DNA from: Desulfovibrionaceae bacterium UBA3823
GTDB lineage: Bacteria; Desulfobacterota; Desulfovibrionia; Desulfovibrionales; Desulfovibrionaceae
Length of the DNA: 10,544 nucleotides
Reading direction: 5' to 3'
Assembly (NCBI GenBank): GCA_002369295.1
Contig: DFDR01000055.1
Location: 1-10,544, forward strand
Shown here: piece after piece, positions 1 through 9,679 of the stretch
Layout of the letters: every line of letters begins with the position of its first letter
How positions within the stretch are numbered: the stretch's first letter is position 1
Notes under the pieces: model-generated
Databases searched by the model: none
The model's input: the letters and a program-made list of their open reading frames with translations, nothing else
What the model was told of the DNA's origin: nothing
Translations under genes and position numbers: made by a program

Positions 1-1265
1 TCGTCACGAGCCGCGTCTCCGGCCATCTCATGGCCCTGCACTTCACGGAAGGGCAGCGCGTCAAGCAGGGCCAGCTGCTGGCGGAGATCGATCCGCGTCC
101 CTTCGAGGCCGCGCTTTCCAAGGCCAAGGGACAGCTCGCCAGAGACCAGGCAGAACTTGCCAATGCGCGCGTTGACCGGAACCGCTACGCCAAGCTCGTC
201 AGCAAAGACTTCGTGGCCCGCCAGACCTTTGACCAGCAGGATGCCAAGGTGCGCCAGCTCGAAGGCACGGTTGCCTCGGACAAGGCCGCCGTGGAGGCGG
301 CAGCCCTCGATCTGGCCTACAGCCGCATCACGGCGCCCGTTGCCGGCAGGCTCGGCCTGCGCAGCTACGACATCGGCACCATGGTCACGGCCAACGATGC
401 CGGCGGCCTTGTCCGGATCACCGAAGTCGCCCCCTGCTACGTGGTCTTCACCCTGCCTGAGAGCAACATCGACCTCATCACCCAGGCCATTCGCCGGGTG
501 GAGGGCGAAGTCGACAGCGGCAAAGAACCCCAGATGCCCCTGGTGGAGGCCTGGAGCCGGGACCAGTCGAAGCGCATCGCCCTGGGGCGCCTGCTGACCG
601 TGGACAACCGCATTGATCAGGCCACGGGCACCATCAAGCTCAAGGCCGTCTTTCCCAACGAGGACGAAAGCCTCTTCCCCAACGAATTCGTCAACGCCCG
701 GATACGCATCCGCACGCTGGACAATGCCGTCACCATTCCGCCGTCCGCCGTCCAGCTGGGCACCGCCGGCAGCTTCGTCTTCGTGGTCGATGCCGAAAAC
801 ACGGCCCGCAAGCGCGAGGTGAAAACTGGCATCTCGACCGGCGCCATCACCGTCATCGAGTCTGGCCTCAAGGCCGGCGAGACCGTGGTCGTGGACGGCG
901 TCGACCGCCTGCGCGACGGGACCAAGGTGCGGGTTGCGGCCGTGGTCGAAACCGTCAGGATGCCGGACGGCACCAAGCCACACGCCACCGAAAAGGGACC
1001 TGAGGCGATTGCGCCCATGACGCAGGGCGGAGCCCCCGCAGGCCCCGGAGGTCCCGGACGCGGACCTGGCGGCATGCGCGGACAGGGCCGTCCCGACGGT
1101 GCACCCAACGCCATGGGAGCCGGTCGGCCTGGCCCCGGCAACCCCCAGACTCAGGGCAGGCCCGAGGGTTCCCGAGGACCGCGCGACTCCGCCAACCAGG
1201 GCAGACCCGGCGGCACCGGCACACCTGAGGGTGCAGGCCAGCCCGGCAACGAGCGCCCCCGCTAA
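1..1265 (+). CDS. mdtA: RND efflux periplasmic adaptor, MdtA/MuxA type (5' end outside window)
   Basis: This is the membrane fusion protein that links an inner-membrane RND pump to an outer-membrane channel. The reading frame is open from base 3, so the ATG at 30 is internal; upstream codons already read VTSRVSGHL, typical of the first lipoyl half, and the signal sequence is off-window. Numbered from that ATG, the order is lipoyl half GQRVKQGQLLAEIDP (8-22), an alpha-hairpin coiled coil (about 25-95), the second lipoyl half SRITAPVAGRLG (98-109), a beta-barrel region with DQATGTIKLKAVF and SLFPNEFVNAR (about 195-225), and a membrane-proximal domain (about 235-305). These segments match E. coli MdtA as I recall it. 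Residues 330-411 form a Gly/Pro/Arg-rich tail that E. coli MdtA lacks. TAA ends the gene 12 bases before mdtB, so the two are surely cotranscribed. Family assignment is secure; substrate range is not. Confidence 0.93.
   Translation, partial: VTSRVSGHLMALHFTEGQRVKQGQLLAEIDPRPFEAALSKAKGQLARDQAELANARVDRNRYAKLVSKDFVARQTFDQQDAKVRQLEGTVASDKAAVEAAALDLAYSRITAPVAGRLGLRSYDIGTMVTANDAGGLVRITEVAPCYVVFTLPESNIDLITQAIRRVEGEVDSGKEPQMPLVEAWSRDQSKRIALGRLLTVDNRIDQATGTIKLKAVFPNEDESLFPNEFVNARIRIRTLDNAVTIPPSAVQLGTAGSFVFVVDAENTARKREVKTGISTGAITVIESGLKAGETVVVDGVDRLRDGTKVRVAAVVETVRMPDGTKPHATEKGPEAIAPMTQGGAPAGPGGPGRGPGGMRGQGRPDGAPNAMGAGRPGPGNPQTQGRPEGSRGPRDSANQGRPGGTGTPEGAGQPGNERPR
1083..1214 (+). repeat. Imperfect QGRP repeats in the adaptor's low-complexity tail
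   Basis: The codons encode QGRPDG (1083-1100), AGRPGPG (1119-1139), QGRPEG (1152-1169) and QGRPGG (1197-1214). The unit is kept at protein level, while the arginine codon differs each time (cgt, cgg, agg, aga). It is therefore not a recent exact DNA duplication. The surrounding tail (1017-1262) has 26 Gly, 15 Pro and 10 Arg in 82 residues and is probably disordered. Confidence 0.8.
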
Positions 1266-1270
1266 GGGAG
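1264..1270 (+). promoter_or_regulatory. Ribosome binding site for mdtB
   Basis: AAGGGAG overlaps the adaptor's stop codon and lies 7 bases before the GTG at 1278. It supports GTG as the start and indicates translational coupling of the first two genes. Confidence 0.75.
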
Positions 1271-1277
1271 CAGGCCC

Positions 1278-4200
1278 GTGAACATCTCCAGAATCTTCAT
1301 CCTGCGCCCCATCGCCACGTCGCTCATCATGACGGCGCTTCTGCTTTCGGGGCTGCTGGCCTACCAGTTTCTGCCCATCGCGGCACTCCCGCAGATAGAC
1401 TATCCCACCATCCAGGTGCAGACCTTCTACCCCGGCGCCTCCCCTGACGTCATGGCCTCGGTGGTGACTGCCCCGCTGGAGACGCAGTTCGGCTCCATGC
1501 AGGGGCTCAAGCAGATGAGCTCCATGTCCACGGCAGGCTCGTCGGTTATCACCCTGCAGTTTGATCTCGCCATGCGGCTCGACGTGGCGGAGCAGGAGGT
1601 GCAGGCAGCCATCAACTCGGCAACCACCCTCCTGCCGGGCGATCTGCCAAATCCACCGGTCTACAACAAGGTCAACCCGGCAGATCCGCCCATCATGACG
1701 CTGGCGCTCACCAGCGACACGCTGCCCATGACGAAGCTGGAGGACCTGGCCGACACGCGCCTGGCGCAGAAGATCTCGCAGATCACGGGCGTCGGCCTGG
1801 TCACGCTCTCCGGCGGCGAGCGCCCTGCCGTGCGCGTGCAGGTGAACCCCAAGGCGCTGGCCCAGAAGAACCTGACGCTGGCCGACATCCGCACCGCCAT
1901 CACCCAGGCCAACGTGAACTCCGCCAAGGGCAGCCTCGACGGCCCCCTGCGCGCCTCCACCATCGATGCCAACGACCAGATGACCTCGGCCGAAGAGTAC
2001 GCCAGGGCCATCATCGGCTATGCCAACGGCGCCCCCATCCGGCTTGGCGACGTGGCCGACGTCGTGGCGGGCGCCGAGAACGCGCTGCTCTCGGCCTATA
2101 CCGTGCACAAGGCGCCGGAGGGCCAGCCCCAGCAGCAGATCAAGCAGTCCATCATCCTCTCGGTGCAGCGCCAGCCCGGCGCCAACGTCATCCAGGTGGC
2201 CAACGGCATTGCCAAGCGCCTGCCCATGCTCCGGGCCGCGCTCCCCAAGTCCGTGGACGTCGAGATTGTGACCGACAGAACGGCCTCCATCCGGGCCACG
2301 GTGCTCGACGTGGAGCTCGAGCTCGTGCTGGCCGTGGCGCTCGTCATCGCCGTCATCTGGCTCTTCCTGCGCAATGCCAGGGCCACGCTGATCCCGGCGC
2401 TCGCCGTGCCCCTCTCGCTGGTGGGCACGCTCGGCGTCATGTACCTTGCAGGCTTCTCCCTCAACAACCTGACGCTCATGGCCCTTGTCATCGCAGCCGG
2501 CTTCGTGGTCGACGACGCCATCGTCGTCATCGAGAACATCTCGCGCTACATCGAAGACGGCATGAAGCCTGTGGCGGCAGCCATCAAGGGTGCTGGGCAG
2601 ATCGGCTTCACCATCGTCTCCCTGACGCTCTCCCTCGTGGCCGTGCTCATCCCCCTGCTCTTCATGGGCGACGTGTCGGGACGCCTCTTCCGGGAATTTG
2701 CCATCACCCTCGCCGTCACCATCCTCATCTCCGCCGTCGTCTCCCTGTCGCTCACGCCCATGCTCTGCGCGGTCTTTCTCAAGGCGCAAAAGCCCGGCCA
2801 CGGCAATGACGCCCAGCAGTCCGGCTTCTTCCCCAAGCTTCTCCACGCCTACGACGTCTGCCTCCAGGCAGTTTTCCGCCACCAGCGCCTCATGCTCTTT
2901 GTCGCCGTGGCAAGCGTCGCCGTGACGGGCCTGCTCTTCATCGCCGTTGCCAAGGGCTTCTTCCCCATCCAGGACAACGGCATCATCCAGGGCGTTGCCG
3001 AAGCCCCGCAGCAGACATCCTTCCAGGCCATGCGCGGACGCCAGCAGGACATCGCCGACCTCCTCCTGACCGACCCCTGCGTCAAGAGCGTCTCCTTCTT
3101 CGTCGGCGTCGACGGGCAGAATCCCTCTGTTGCCACGTCGAGGCTCAATATCGCCCTGACGGATCTGGAGGAGCGCTCTGAACGGGCGCCCGCCATTGCG
3201 GCGCGGCTCATGGATCTCGCGCGGGAGCGCCTGCCCGGCATTGAGCTCTACCTCAATCCCGTGCAGGACCTCACCATCGAGGACAGGACCTCGCGCACCA
3301 TGTACCAGGTCGCCGTCGAAGCCGTCACCCGCGAGGAACTCGGCGTCTGGGAGGAAAAGCTCAAGCGCGCCATGGAAGCCAAGCCCCAGGTGGACCGCGT
3401 AGCCAGCGACCTCATGCCCGAAGGCACCATGCTCTACGTGAACGTCAACCGGGACCAGGCAAGCCGGCTCGGCGTGACCATGCAGGACATCGACAACGCG
3501 CTCTACAATTCGCTCGGCCAGCGCCTTGTCTCCACCATCTTCACCCAGACCAACCAGTACAAGGTCGTGCTGGAGACGGCGCCGCAGTTCAGGCGCGGCC
3601 CCGTGGACATCGAGGCCGTCTACGTGCCGACCTCCTCCGGCACGCCCGTGCCCGTCACGGCCGTCGCCAGCATCGAGGAGCGCCCCGTGCAGCTCGGCAT
3701 CGCCAGGCAGAGCCAGTTCCCCGTGGCGACCATTTCCTTCAACGTGGCCGAGGGCTGGCATCTGGGCGACGCCGTCGAGGCCGTCCAGGAAGCCATCGCC
3801 GAAATCAAGGCGCCCGACTCCGTGCGCATCGCCTTCCAGGGCGCCACGCAGGCCTTCCTCGGCTCCGCCAGCAACGAGCTCTGGCTCATTCTGGCAGCCA
3901 TCGTCACCGTCTACATCGTGCTCGGCGTGCTCTACGAAAGCTACGTGCACCCGGTGACCATACTCTCCACCCTGCCCTCGGCCGGCATCGGCGCCCTGCT
4001 TGCCCTCATGCTCTTCGACATGGAGCTCGGCGTCGTCGGCATCATCGGCATGATCCTGCTCATCGGCATCGTCAAAAAAAATGCCATCATGATGGTCGAC
4101 TTCGCCCTCGAGGCCGAGCACAAGGAGGGCAAGGACACGCTGGCAGCCATCCACGAGGCCTGCCTCCTGCGCCTGCGCCCCATCCTCATGACCACCATGT

Positions 4201-4436
4201 GCGCCCTCCTAAGCGCCCTGCCCCTGATGCTGAGCACGGGCATGGGCGCAGAGCTCAGACACCCGCTTGGCGTCACCATGGTGGGCGGCCTCATTTTCAG
4301 CCAGATTCTCACCCTCTTCACGACGCCCGTCATCTACATCTGGTTTGACCAGTTCGCCAGCAAGCCTGCGCCGTCGAGACTCGCCAAAGCGCAGAGCAAG
4401 GCCCAGGCCGGCCAGGCCAGCGGAGAGATCCGGTGA
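1278..4436 (+). CDS. mdtB: RND multidrug efflux pump subunit, MdtB-like
   Basis: This is an inner-membrane proton/drug antiporter of the HAE1 RND family, 1052 residues, near the usual length of about 1040. The start is GTG, backed by AAGGGAG. It has the standard layout: TM1 (about 9-30), a first periplasmic porter domain, TM2-TM6 (about 343-498), a cytoplasmic linker (about 500-535), TM7, a second porter domain, and TM8-TM12 (from about 868). Proton-relay residues are intact: D412 and D413 in [12 protein letters not shown] (AcrB D407/D408), K934 in VKKN (AcrB K940), and R965 and T972 (AcrB R971/T978). Segments such as [24 protein letters not shown] and [12 protein letters not shown] match MdtB rather than MdtC. 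In E. coli it forms a mixed trimer with MdtC, in a reported 2:1 ratio, and MdtB is the member thought to carry proton flow. Compared with E. coli MdtB as I recall it, there is a short Gln-rich insertion near residues 278-289. Its TGA overlaps the start of mdtC. Confidence 0.95.
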   Translation: MNISRIFILRPIATSLIMTALLLSGLLAYQFLPIAALPQIDYPTIQVQTFYPGASPDVMASVVTAPLETQFGSMQGLKQMSSMSTAGSSVITLQFDLAMRLDVAEQEVQAAINSATTLLPGDLPNPPVYNKVNPADPPIMTLALTSDTLPMTKLEDLADTRLAQKISQITGVGLVTLSGGERPAVRVQVNPKALAQKNLTLADIRTAITQANVNSAKGSLDGPLRASTIDANDQMTSAEEYARAIIGYANGAPIRLGDVADVVAGAENALLSAYTVHKAPEGQPQQQIKQSIILSVQRQPGANVIQVANGIAKRLPMLRAALPKSVDVEIVTDRTASIRATVLDVELELVLAVALVIAVIWLFLRNARATLIPALAVPLSLVGTLGVMYLAGFSLNNLTLMALVIAAGFVVDDAIVVIENISRYIEDGMKPVAAAIKGAGQIGFTIVSLTLSLVAVLIPLLFMGDVSGRLFREFAITLAVTILISAVVSLSLTPMLCAVFLKAQKPGHGNDAQQSGFFPKLLHAYDVCLQAVFRHQRLMLFVAVASVAVTGLLFIAVAKGFFPIQDNGIIQGVAEAPQQTSFQAMRGRQQDIADLLLTDPCVKSVSFFVGVDGQNPSVATSRLNIALTDLEERSERAPAIAARLMDLARERLPGIELYLNPVQDLTIEDRTSRTMYQVAVEAVTREELGVWEEKLKRAMEAKPQVDRVASDLMPEGTMLYVNVNRDQASRLGVTMQDIDNALYNSLGQRLVSTIFTQTNQYKVVLETAPQFRRGPVDIEAVYVPTSSGTPVPVTAVASIEERPVQLGIARQSQFPVATISFNVAEGWHLGDAVEAVQEAIAEIKAPDSVRIAFQGATQAFLGSASNELWLILAAIVTVYIVLGVLYESYVHPVTILSTLPSAGIGALLALMLFDMELGVVGIIGMILLIGIVKKNAIMMVDFALEAEHKEGKDTLAAIHEACLLRLRPILMTTMCALLSALPLMLSTGMGAELRHPLGVTMVGGLIFSQILTLFTTPVIYIWFDQFASKPAPSRLAKAQSKAQAGQASGEIR
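4422..4427 (+). promoter_or_regulatory. Ribosome binding site deciding the mdtC start
   Basis: GGAGAG, inside the last codons of mdtB, lies 5 bases before GTG at 4433. It favours the long form of MdtC over an internal GTG at 4580, which has only GAGG directly abutting it, too close to work as a normal Shine-Dalgarno. Confidence 0.65.
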
Positions 4437-7400
4437 GCGCCCTCGGCGAATGGTGGCGCAGGCTCTGCCAGGCCTTCTTTGCGCCTGAGCCCCAGCCGGC
4501 TCCCCAGGCCGTCTCCGGCGACGAAGACGAGGACGACGGCGCCGAAACGCTTGGCCGGCCCAAGCGCTTCGGTCCCGAGGTGCTTCCCGTCAACCTCTCC
4601 TCGATCTTCATCCGCCGTCCCGTGGCGACGACCCTGCTCACCATCGCCCTTGCCCTTGCCGGCGCCGTCTCCTTCCGCCTGCTTCCCGTGGCGCCCCTGC
4701 CCGAGATGGACTTCCCCGTGGTCTTCGTCATGGCGAGGCTCCCCGGCGCAGGTCCGGAAACCATGGCCACCACGGTGGCCACGCCGCTGGAGCGCGCCCT
4801 CGGGCGCATCGACGGCGTGAACGAGATGACCTCGTCGAGTTCGCTGGGCCAGGCCCGCGTCGTTCTCCAGTTCGAGACGAGCAAGGACATCAACGAGGCG
4901 GCCAGAGACGTGCACTCGGCCATCAACGCGGCCCGCTCGACCCTGCCGACCATGCCGTCCAACCCCACGTACCGCAAGGTGAATCCCTCGGGCGCGCCCA
5001 TCCTCATCCTGCGGCTCACCTCGGACACGGTGCCGAACTACGCCATGTACGATGCAGCCCAGACCGTGCTCTCCCAGAAAATCTCGCAGATACCGGGCGT
5101 GGGCGAAGTCAGCATGGGCGGCGGCGCCATGCCGGGCGTGCGCATCGACGTCAATCCCGAGGCGATCTACCGCGCCGGCCTTTCCATGGCGGACGTCGCC
5201 TCGGCGCTCCGGCGCGCCAATGTCTTCATGCCCCGCGGCATGCTCTCGAACAGGGAGCACTACTGGCTTGTCGGCATCAACGACCAGCTCTCCACGCCCG
5301 AAGAGTACGGCGCCCTGATCCTGGCCTGGAAAAACGGCGCTGCCGTGCGGCTGCGCGACGTCGCCAGCATCTCCCATGGCCCCCAGGACGTGCGATCCCT
5401 CGCCCTCGCCGACGGCAAGCCGGCCATCCTGCTCATGGTCTTCAAGGCGCCGGGCGCCAACGTCATCGAGACGGTGGACAGCATCAAGGAAATGATCCCC
5501 AGCATGCGCAAGTGGCTCCCCGAAGGCGTGACCCTCGACATCGGCATGGACAAGTCCATCACCATCCGCGCCTCGCTCAGGGAAGTGGAGGCAAGCCTCC
5601 TCCTCTCCATGGCCCTTGTCATCCTCGTGGTCTTCCTCTTCCTGCGCAACGTCAGGGCAACATCCATCCCGGCGGTGGCGGCACCGGTCTCGCTCATCGG
5701 CACCTTTGCCGTCATGTACGTTGCCGGCTACACCCTCGACAACCTCTCCCTGATGGCCCTCACCATCGCCACGGGCTTCGTCGTGGACGATGCCATCGTG
5801 GTTCTGGAAAACGTGGTGCGCCGGCTGGAGATGGGCGAGACGCCCTTCAGGGCGGCCATGCACGGCGCCAGGGAAGTGGGCTTCACCATCGTCTCCATGA
5901 CGCTCTCGCTCGTTGCCGTCTTCATCCCCATCCTCTGCATGCCGGGCGTCATGGGAAGCCTCTTCCGCGAGTTTGCCGTCGTGCTCTCCGTCTCCGTCCT
6001 CATCTCCATGGCCGTCTCCCTGACGACGACGCCCATGATGTGCGCAGGCCTTCTCAAGGGACGGGGCGAAATCGCGGCCCTGCGCGAGCACCGCATCCAG
6101 GATCCGGAACCTGGCCTCACGGGCAGGATGCTCCGCTTCGGGGCCGCGGCCGGCCGGATGTGGGGGCACTGGCTCGACAGCCTGCGCGACGCCTACGCCA
6201 GAAGCCTCAAGGCCGTGCTCCGCCACAAGGGATTCACCCTCTTCATTTTCTTCGCTGTGCTCGCAGCCAACGTCTGGATGTACGTCGTCATTCCCAAGAG
6301 CTTTTTCCCCGAGCAGGACACGGGCATGATCATGGGCGGCATCCGCATGGATCAAAGCCTCTCCTTCCAGGCATCCAGCAGGAAGCTCAGACACATCCAG
6401 GCCATGCTCCAGGCCGATCCCGCCGTGGAGAAGGTCTCCTCGTTCATTTCCGGCGGCCGCGGAAGCAGCGGCATCTTCATCGCCCTGAAGCCCCTGCGGG
6501 AGCGCAAGATTTCCGTCCAGCAGGTCATCAACCGCCTGCGCCCCAAGATGATGGCCGAGCCCGGCGCCCAGGTCTTCCTCATGGCGGCCCAGGATCTGCG
6601 CATGGGCGGACGTTCCGCCCGGAGCCAGTACCAGTACACTCTGCAGAGCGACAGCATCGCCGAGCTGCGGGAATGGGGCACCAGGCTGAAGGAGGAGATC
6701 GCCAAGAGCAGAGTCGTTGCCGACGTGGACAGCGACCTCGAAGAGCACGGCCTCGAGACCTACGTCACGGCAGACCGCGACCGCATGGCGCATTACGGCG
6801 TCACCATGCAGGCCTTCGACAACGCCCTCGGCCTCGCCTTCGGCCAGACGCAGGTGAGCACCATCTACAAGGACCGCAACCAGTACAAGGTCGTGCTCGG
6901 CTTCGACGAGCCCTGGCTGCAGGCGCCGGAGTCGCTTCAGGAAGTGCGCATCCCGGGACGCGACGGCCTTGTTCCGCTGACCTCGGTCGCCGAGATAGGC
7001 TTCGGCTTCAGCTCGCTTGCCGTTGCGCACCAGGGGCAGTTCGCGGCCGTCACCATCTCCTTCAACCTCGCCTCCGGCCATTCCATCTCCGAGGCGCAGG
7101 CCGTCATCGAGGAGGCGGGCATCCGCATCGGCATGCCGGAGACGGTCTTCGGCAGCTTCCAGGGCAGCGCCAAGCTCTTTGCCGACACCGTCAAGACGGA
7201 GCTGCTCCTTATCCTGGCCGCCATCGTCACCCTTTACATCGTCCTCGGCGTTCTCTACGAAAGCTTGATTCACCCCGTCACCATCCTCTCCACCCTGCCC
7301 CCTGCCGGCGGAGGCGCCCTCATCGCTCTCATGATCTTCGGCATGCAGTTCAGCGTCATCGCCCTCATCGGCGTGCTCCTGCTCTGCGGGCTTGTCAAAA

Positions 7401-7768
7401 AGAACGCCATCCTTGTCATCGACTTCGCTCTGACGGCCCAGCGCACCCAGCGGCTTGCGCCCGACGAGGCCATCGTCGAGGCCTGCCGGCTGCGCTTCCG
7501 CCCCATCATGATGACGACCTTCGCCGCCATGTTCGGCGCGGTACCGCTGGCCCTCGGCCAGGGAGACGGCGCAGAGCTGCGCCAGCCCCTCGGCGTTGCC
7601 ATCGTGGGCGGCCTTGCCTTGAGCCAGCTGCTTACGCTCTACACGACGCCCGTCGTCTTCCTCTACCTCGACAGCCTGCGCCGACGCTTCCGGGCCTGGT
7701 ACCTCAGCCTCAAGTACGGTGCCAGAAAGGCCAAGCTCATCATGGCCTTCAGCGGGCCACGGCCGTGA
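4433..7768 (+). CDS. mdtC: RND multidrug efflux pump subunit, MdtC-like, with N-terminal extension
   Basis: This is the second inner-membrane RND subunit, expected to form a mixed trimer with the MdtB-like protein. It begins at GTG within a 4-base GTGA overlap with mdtB's stop. At 1111 residues it is about 85 longer than E. coli MdtC. Roughly 53 of these lie before the family-typical [15 protein letters not shown]; they include a WW pair (7-8), prolines, and an unbroken acidic run D30-D35. Proton-relay residues are intact: D452/D453 in [13 protein letters not shown]990 in VKKN, R1021 and T1028. MdtC-specific segments are present: [52 protein letters not shown] and [12 protein letters not shown]. 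Most remaining extra length lies in the linker between TM6 and TM7 (about 540-595). A start at GTG 4580 would give 1062 residues, closer to the family, but lacks a good ribosome site. Large open frames on the opposite strand and in another frame are composition shadows. Confidence 0.95.
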   Translation: MSALGEWWRRLCQAFFAPEPQPAPQAVSGDEDEDDGAETLGRPKRFGPEVLPVNLSSIFIRRPVATTLLTIALALAGAVSFRLLPVAPLPEMDFPVVFVMARLPGAGPETMATTVATPLERALGRIDGVNEMTSSSSLGQARVVLQFETSKDINEAARDVHSAINAARSTLPTMPSNPTYRKVNPSGAPILILRLTSDTVPNYAMYDAAQTVLSQKISQIPGVGEVSMGGGAMPGVRIDVNPEAIYRAGLSMADVASALRRANVFMPRGMLSNREHYWLVGINDQLSTPEEYGALILAWKNGAAVRLRDVASISHGPQDVRSLALADGKPAILLMVFKAPGANVIETVDSIKEMIPSMRKWLPEGVTLDIGMDKSITIRASLREVEASLLLSMALVILVVFLFLRNVRATSIPAVAAPVSLIGTFAVMYVAGYTLDNLSLMALTIATGFVVDDAIVVLENVVRRLEMGETPFRAAMHGAREVGFTIVSMTLSLVAVFIPILCMPGVMGSLFREFAVVLSVSVLISMAVSLTTTPMMCAGLLKGRGEIAALREHRIQDPEPGLTGRMLRFGAAAGRMWGHWLDSLRDAYARSLKAVLRHKGFTLFIFFAVLAANVWMYVVIPKSFFPEQDTGMIMGGIRMDQSLSFQASSRKLRHIQAMLQADPAVEKVSSFISGGRGSSGIFIALKPLRERKISVQQVINRLRPKMMAEPGAQVFLMAAQDLRMGGRSARSQYQYTLQSDSIAELREWGTRLKEEIAKSRVVADVDSDLEEHGLETYVTADRDRMAHYGVTMQAFDNALGLAFGQTQVSTIYKDRNQYKVVLGFDEPWLQAPESLQEVRIPGRDGLVPLTSVAEIGFGFSSLAVAHQGQFAAVTISFNLASGHSISEAQAVIEEAGIRIGMPETVFGSFQGSAKLFADTVKTELLLILAAIVTLYIVLGVLYESLIHPVTILSTLPPAGGGALIALMIFGMQFSVIALIGVLLLCGLVKKNAILVIDFALTAQRTQRLAPDEAIVEACRLRFRPIMMTTFAAMFGAVPLALGQGDGAELRQPLGVAIVGGLALSQLLTLYTTPVVFLYLDSLRRRFRAWYLSLKYGARKAKLIMAFSGPRP

Positions 7769-7829
7769 TCGCAGCCGCCCCCTCACGTTCTCTTTCCTCC
7801 GCGACATCCACGCCCTGCCAGAACATGCC

Positions 7830-9638
7830 ATGCGCATCCGCCTCCCCGACATCCTTTTCTTCCTCCTTGCCGGCGCCTTTTGTCTGGCCGCCTACTACGG
7901 CGTCCAGGAACTCTCTCCCAGCGGCGTCTGCATGGACAGCGATCTCCAAAACTATACGCAGATTCTCGCCCGGCAGCTGGACCCCTCTGCCTTCGAGGCG
8001 GATCCCGTTGCCTCCGACTTTGCCTTTTTTCCAGGCGTGCCCAACCTGCTGACGATTCTAGCAGGCTGGCTGGCCATGGACAGCGGCGCCGTTGCCGGCA
8101 TCTTCCGGGCAGGGGCCCTGACTATCTGGCTCTATCTTGCCGGCTTCTTCCTGCTCGGCCACTGGCTCTTCAAAAGCCGTGGCCTCGCCGTCATGCTGAC
8201 TGTCCTCATGAGCGTCACCGTTTACTGGGGGTTTGGCACCTTCTGGGGCGCCACCCATGCCGATCCCGTGCCTAGGGTACTCTATGCAGGACTCTGCTTT
8301 CCCCTGTGGATCTGGATTGGCTGCGAGGCCGTGCGGAAAGCTTGGCTCAGGCCCTGTCTGCTCTTTCTCATTGGCTGCTCCATAGGCGTGCACAGCGTCA
8401 GCGCCATTGCGTGCGCAGCCATGTTCCTCATGGCCTTCCTCCTGTCTCCGGGGAAACGGACATGCTCTCGCAATCTCCTCCATACCCTGCTTTGCGCGCT
8501 TGCCTTTCTTGCCGCCGCGCTGCCCCTGCTGAAGCTGCTTGCTGGCGGGCACGCCGCACCGGCGTCTTCCCAGGAGATTGCTCTGCTCAAAGAGGTCTGG
8601 CAGGCCATGGGAACCCGAAACTGGACAACGCCTTGGAACACGCTTGGCCGAACGCTGCTCCACTATGCAACTGGCGAGCCTATCCTGCCTGCCGGCATCG
8701 TCTGCTTTGCCACAGCCTGGATATTCCGCAGCCGTCTGCCAGAACAGGCAAGAACGCTCCTTTCCATGCTGCCGGGATTCATTCTCGGACTGGCGGGCAT
8801 GCTGCTCCTGTGTCTTGCGGAAATGCATCTGGCCCCGCGCCTAGGCTACAATGCGATGAGCCTGGATCTGCTCCGGGGAACGCGTTTCCTTGTCCCCCTT
8901 GCGTGGATCTCAATCCTCATGCTGGCAGCCTGCTTCTGGAGCAGACTGCCGGCACTGCTCCGCATAGCCATTCCCGCCATCGTCTGCATAGCGGCATTTC
9001 TGATGTCACAAGACAAGCAGAACATCGCAGCCCGGCACGAACTCGCCAGCGCTCTGCACATCCATGCGCTCGAGCCGGCGCGCTTCGCCGAGAGGAGAGC
9101 CTTGGCCCAAGGCTACCGCAGCGCCCTTGAGGCGCTCAAGACGCACTCGCGCTCCAGCGACCTCGTCTATACGGAGCTGAGCGACCTCGCAGTCCGCTAC
9201 TACGCCCGCCGCCCGCTTGCCGCAACCTACAAGGACGGCTGGCTGCTCTACTACGCAAGGAACACGCGACTCGCCAAGCCTTGGCTTGCCGAGTTCAACG
9301 CCCGCAAGATCATAGCCGGAAAACACATCGTTGCCTTCCATGCAGGTCTGGACAGCGCAAGCGAACACAGCTCCGCAGGCTGGACTCCGGACGCGGCAAC
9401 GGATGACGCCATGGCCCGCACGACAATCCATTTCGCAACCGTCCACGGGGCTTCCTGGCTGCTGGTCCGCGCCAGCGACGCCATGCTCAGGCTCCTGCCT
9501 GAGGCAGACATCATCTTCTCCAGCAAGGACTGGATCGTTGCCAAGGCGCCGATGCTCCAGCAGGATCTAACGCCATTGCCGCCTGCTCCGCCGAGCCAAG
9601 ACGGCAAGGCGCTTGCGCCGCAGAACCCGAAGAAGTAG
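7830..9638 (+). CDS. Polytopic membrane protein with C-terminal soluble domain, possibly GT-C-type glycosyltransferase
   Basis: I do not recognise a named gene. The 602-residue product has a basic N-terminus (MRIRLP), a first membrane segment (about 8-27), a polar loop (28-68) rich in acidic residues (D36, D38, D51, E56, D58, D63), then about nine more hydrophobic segments to residue 392. A soluble region (about 393-570) and a proline-rich tail follow. Acidic residues in the first outer loop and a C-terminal periplasmic domain are typical of GT-C enzymes, which move sugars from lipid carriers; the layout also recalls DUF6798-type proteins. This is inference only. Residues 435-487, including VRYYARRP and YKDG, match the - strand gene at the window end. 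The ATG at 7830 is the first in-frame ATG, GTG or TTG after mdtC, and the membrane segment starts there; an ATG at 7719 would overlap mdtC. No Shine-Dalgarno is obvious. It may be read through from mdtC, 61 bases upstream. It seems somewhat less GC-rich than the mdt genes. Confidence 0.7.
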   Translation: MRIRLPDILFFLLAGAFCLAAYYGVQELSPSGVCMDSDLQNYTQILARQLDPSAFEADPVASDFAFFPGVPNLLTILAGWLAMDSGAVAGIFRAGALTIWLYLAGFFLLGHWLFKSRGLAVMLTVLMSVTVYWGFGTFWGATHADPVPRVLYAGLCFPLWIWIGCEAVRKAWLRPCLLFLIGCSIGVHSVSAIACAAMFLMAFLLSPGKRTCSRNLLHTLLCALAFLAAALPLLKLLAGGHAAPASSQEIALLKEVWQAMGTRNWTTPWNTLGRTLLHYATGEPILPAGIVCFATAWIFRSRLPEQARTLLSMLPGFILGLAGMLLLCLAEMHLAPRLGYNAMSLDLLRGTRFLVPLAWISILMLAACFWSRLPALLRIAIPAIVCIAAFLMSQDKQNIAARHELASALHIHALEPARFAERRALAQGYRSALEALKTHSRSSDLVYTELSDLAVRYYARRPLAATYKDGWLLYYARNTRLAKPWLAEFNARKIIAGKHIVAFHAGLDSASEHSSAGWTPDAATDDAMARTTIHFATVHGASWLLVRASDAMLRLLPEADIIFSSKDWIVAKAPMLQQDLTPLPPAPPSQDGKALAPQNPKK

Positions 9639-9666
9639 ACATGCCATGCTCTTCAACTGCCCCAGC

Positions 9667-9672
9667 AAAAGG
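9667..9672 (+). promoter_or_regulatory. Ribosome binding site favouring the second ATG of the gtrA-like gene
   Basis: AAAAGG lies 7 bases before ATG at 9680, a better spacing and match than anything before the earlier in-frame ATG at 9641. The 13 residues between the two ATGs are polar and do not resemble the GtrA family, so the later start is preferred. Confidence 0.5.
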
Positions 9673-9679
9673 CGTACCC

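Noticed and set aside
7758..7767. Perfect 10-base palindrome CACGGCCGTG at the end of mdtC
   Set aside because: It has no loop and no following T run, and it overlaps the coding end, so I do not call it a terminator or an operator.
1278..7768. mdtB and mdtC as a recent tandem duplication
   Set aside because: Each matches its own subfamily (MdtB or MdtC) throughout, so the duplication predates this lineage and is the normal operon structure.
7719..7829. Longer start (ATG 7719) for the polytopic membrane protein
   Set aside because: It would overlap mdtC by 50 bases and add a 37-residue polar segment before the natural basic N-terminus and first membrane segment; no ribosome site supports it.
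4334..7852. Open frame of 1172 codons on the - strand, antisense to mdtC
   Set aside because: Its product is rich in His, Glu, Asp, Gly and Arg with no family resemblance. It mirrors the strong G/C third-position bias of mdtC, whose + strand protein is a clear RND pump.
5512..8052. Open frame of 846 codons on the + strand in a second frame across mdtC
   Set aside because: The translation is dominated by Arg, His, Pro and Gly with no motifs, typical of an out-of-frame reading of GC-rich coding DNA.
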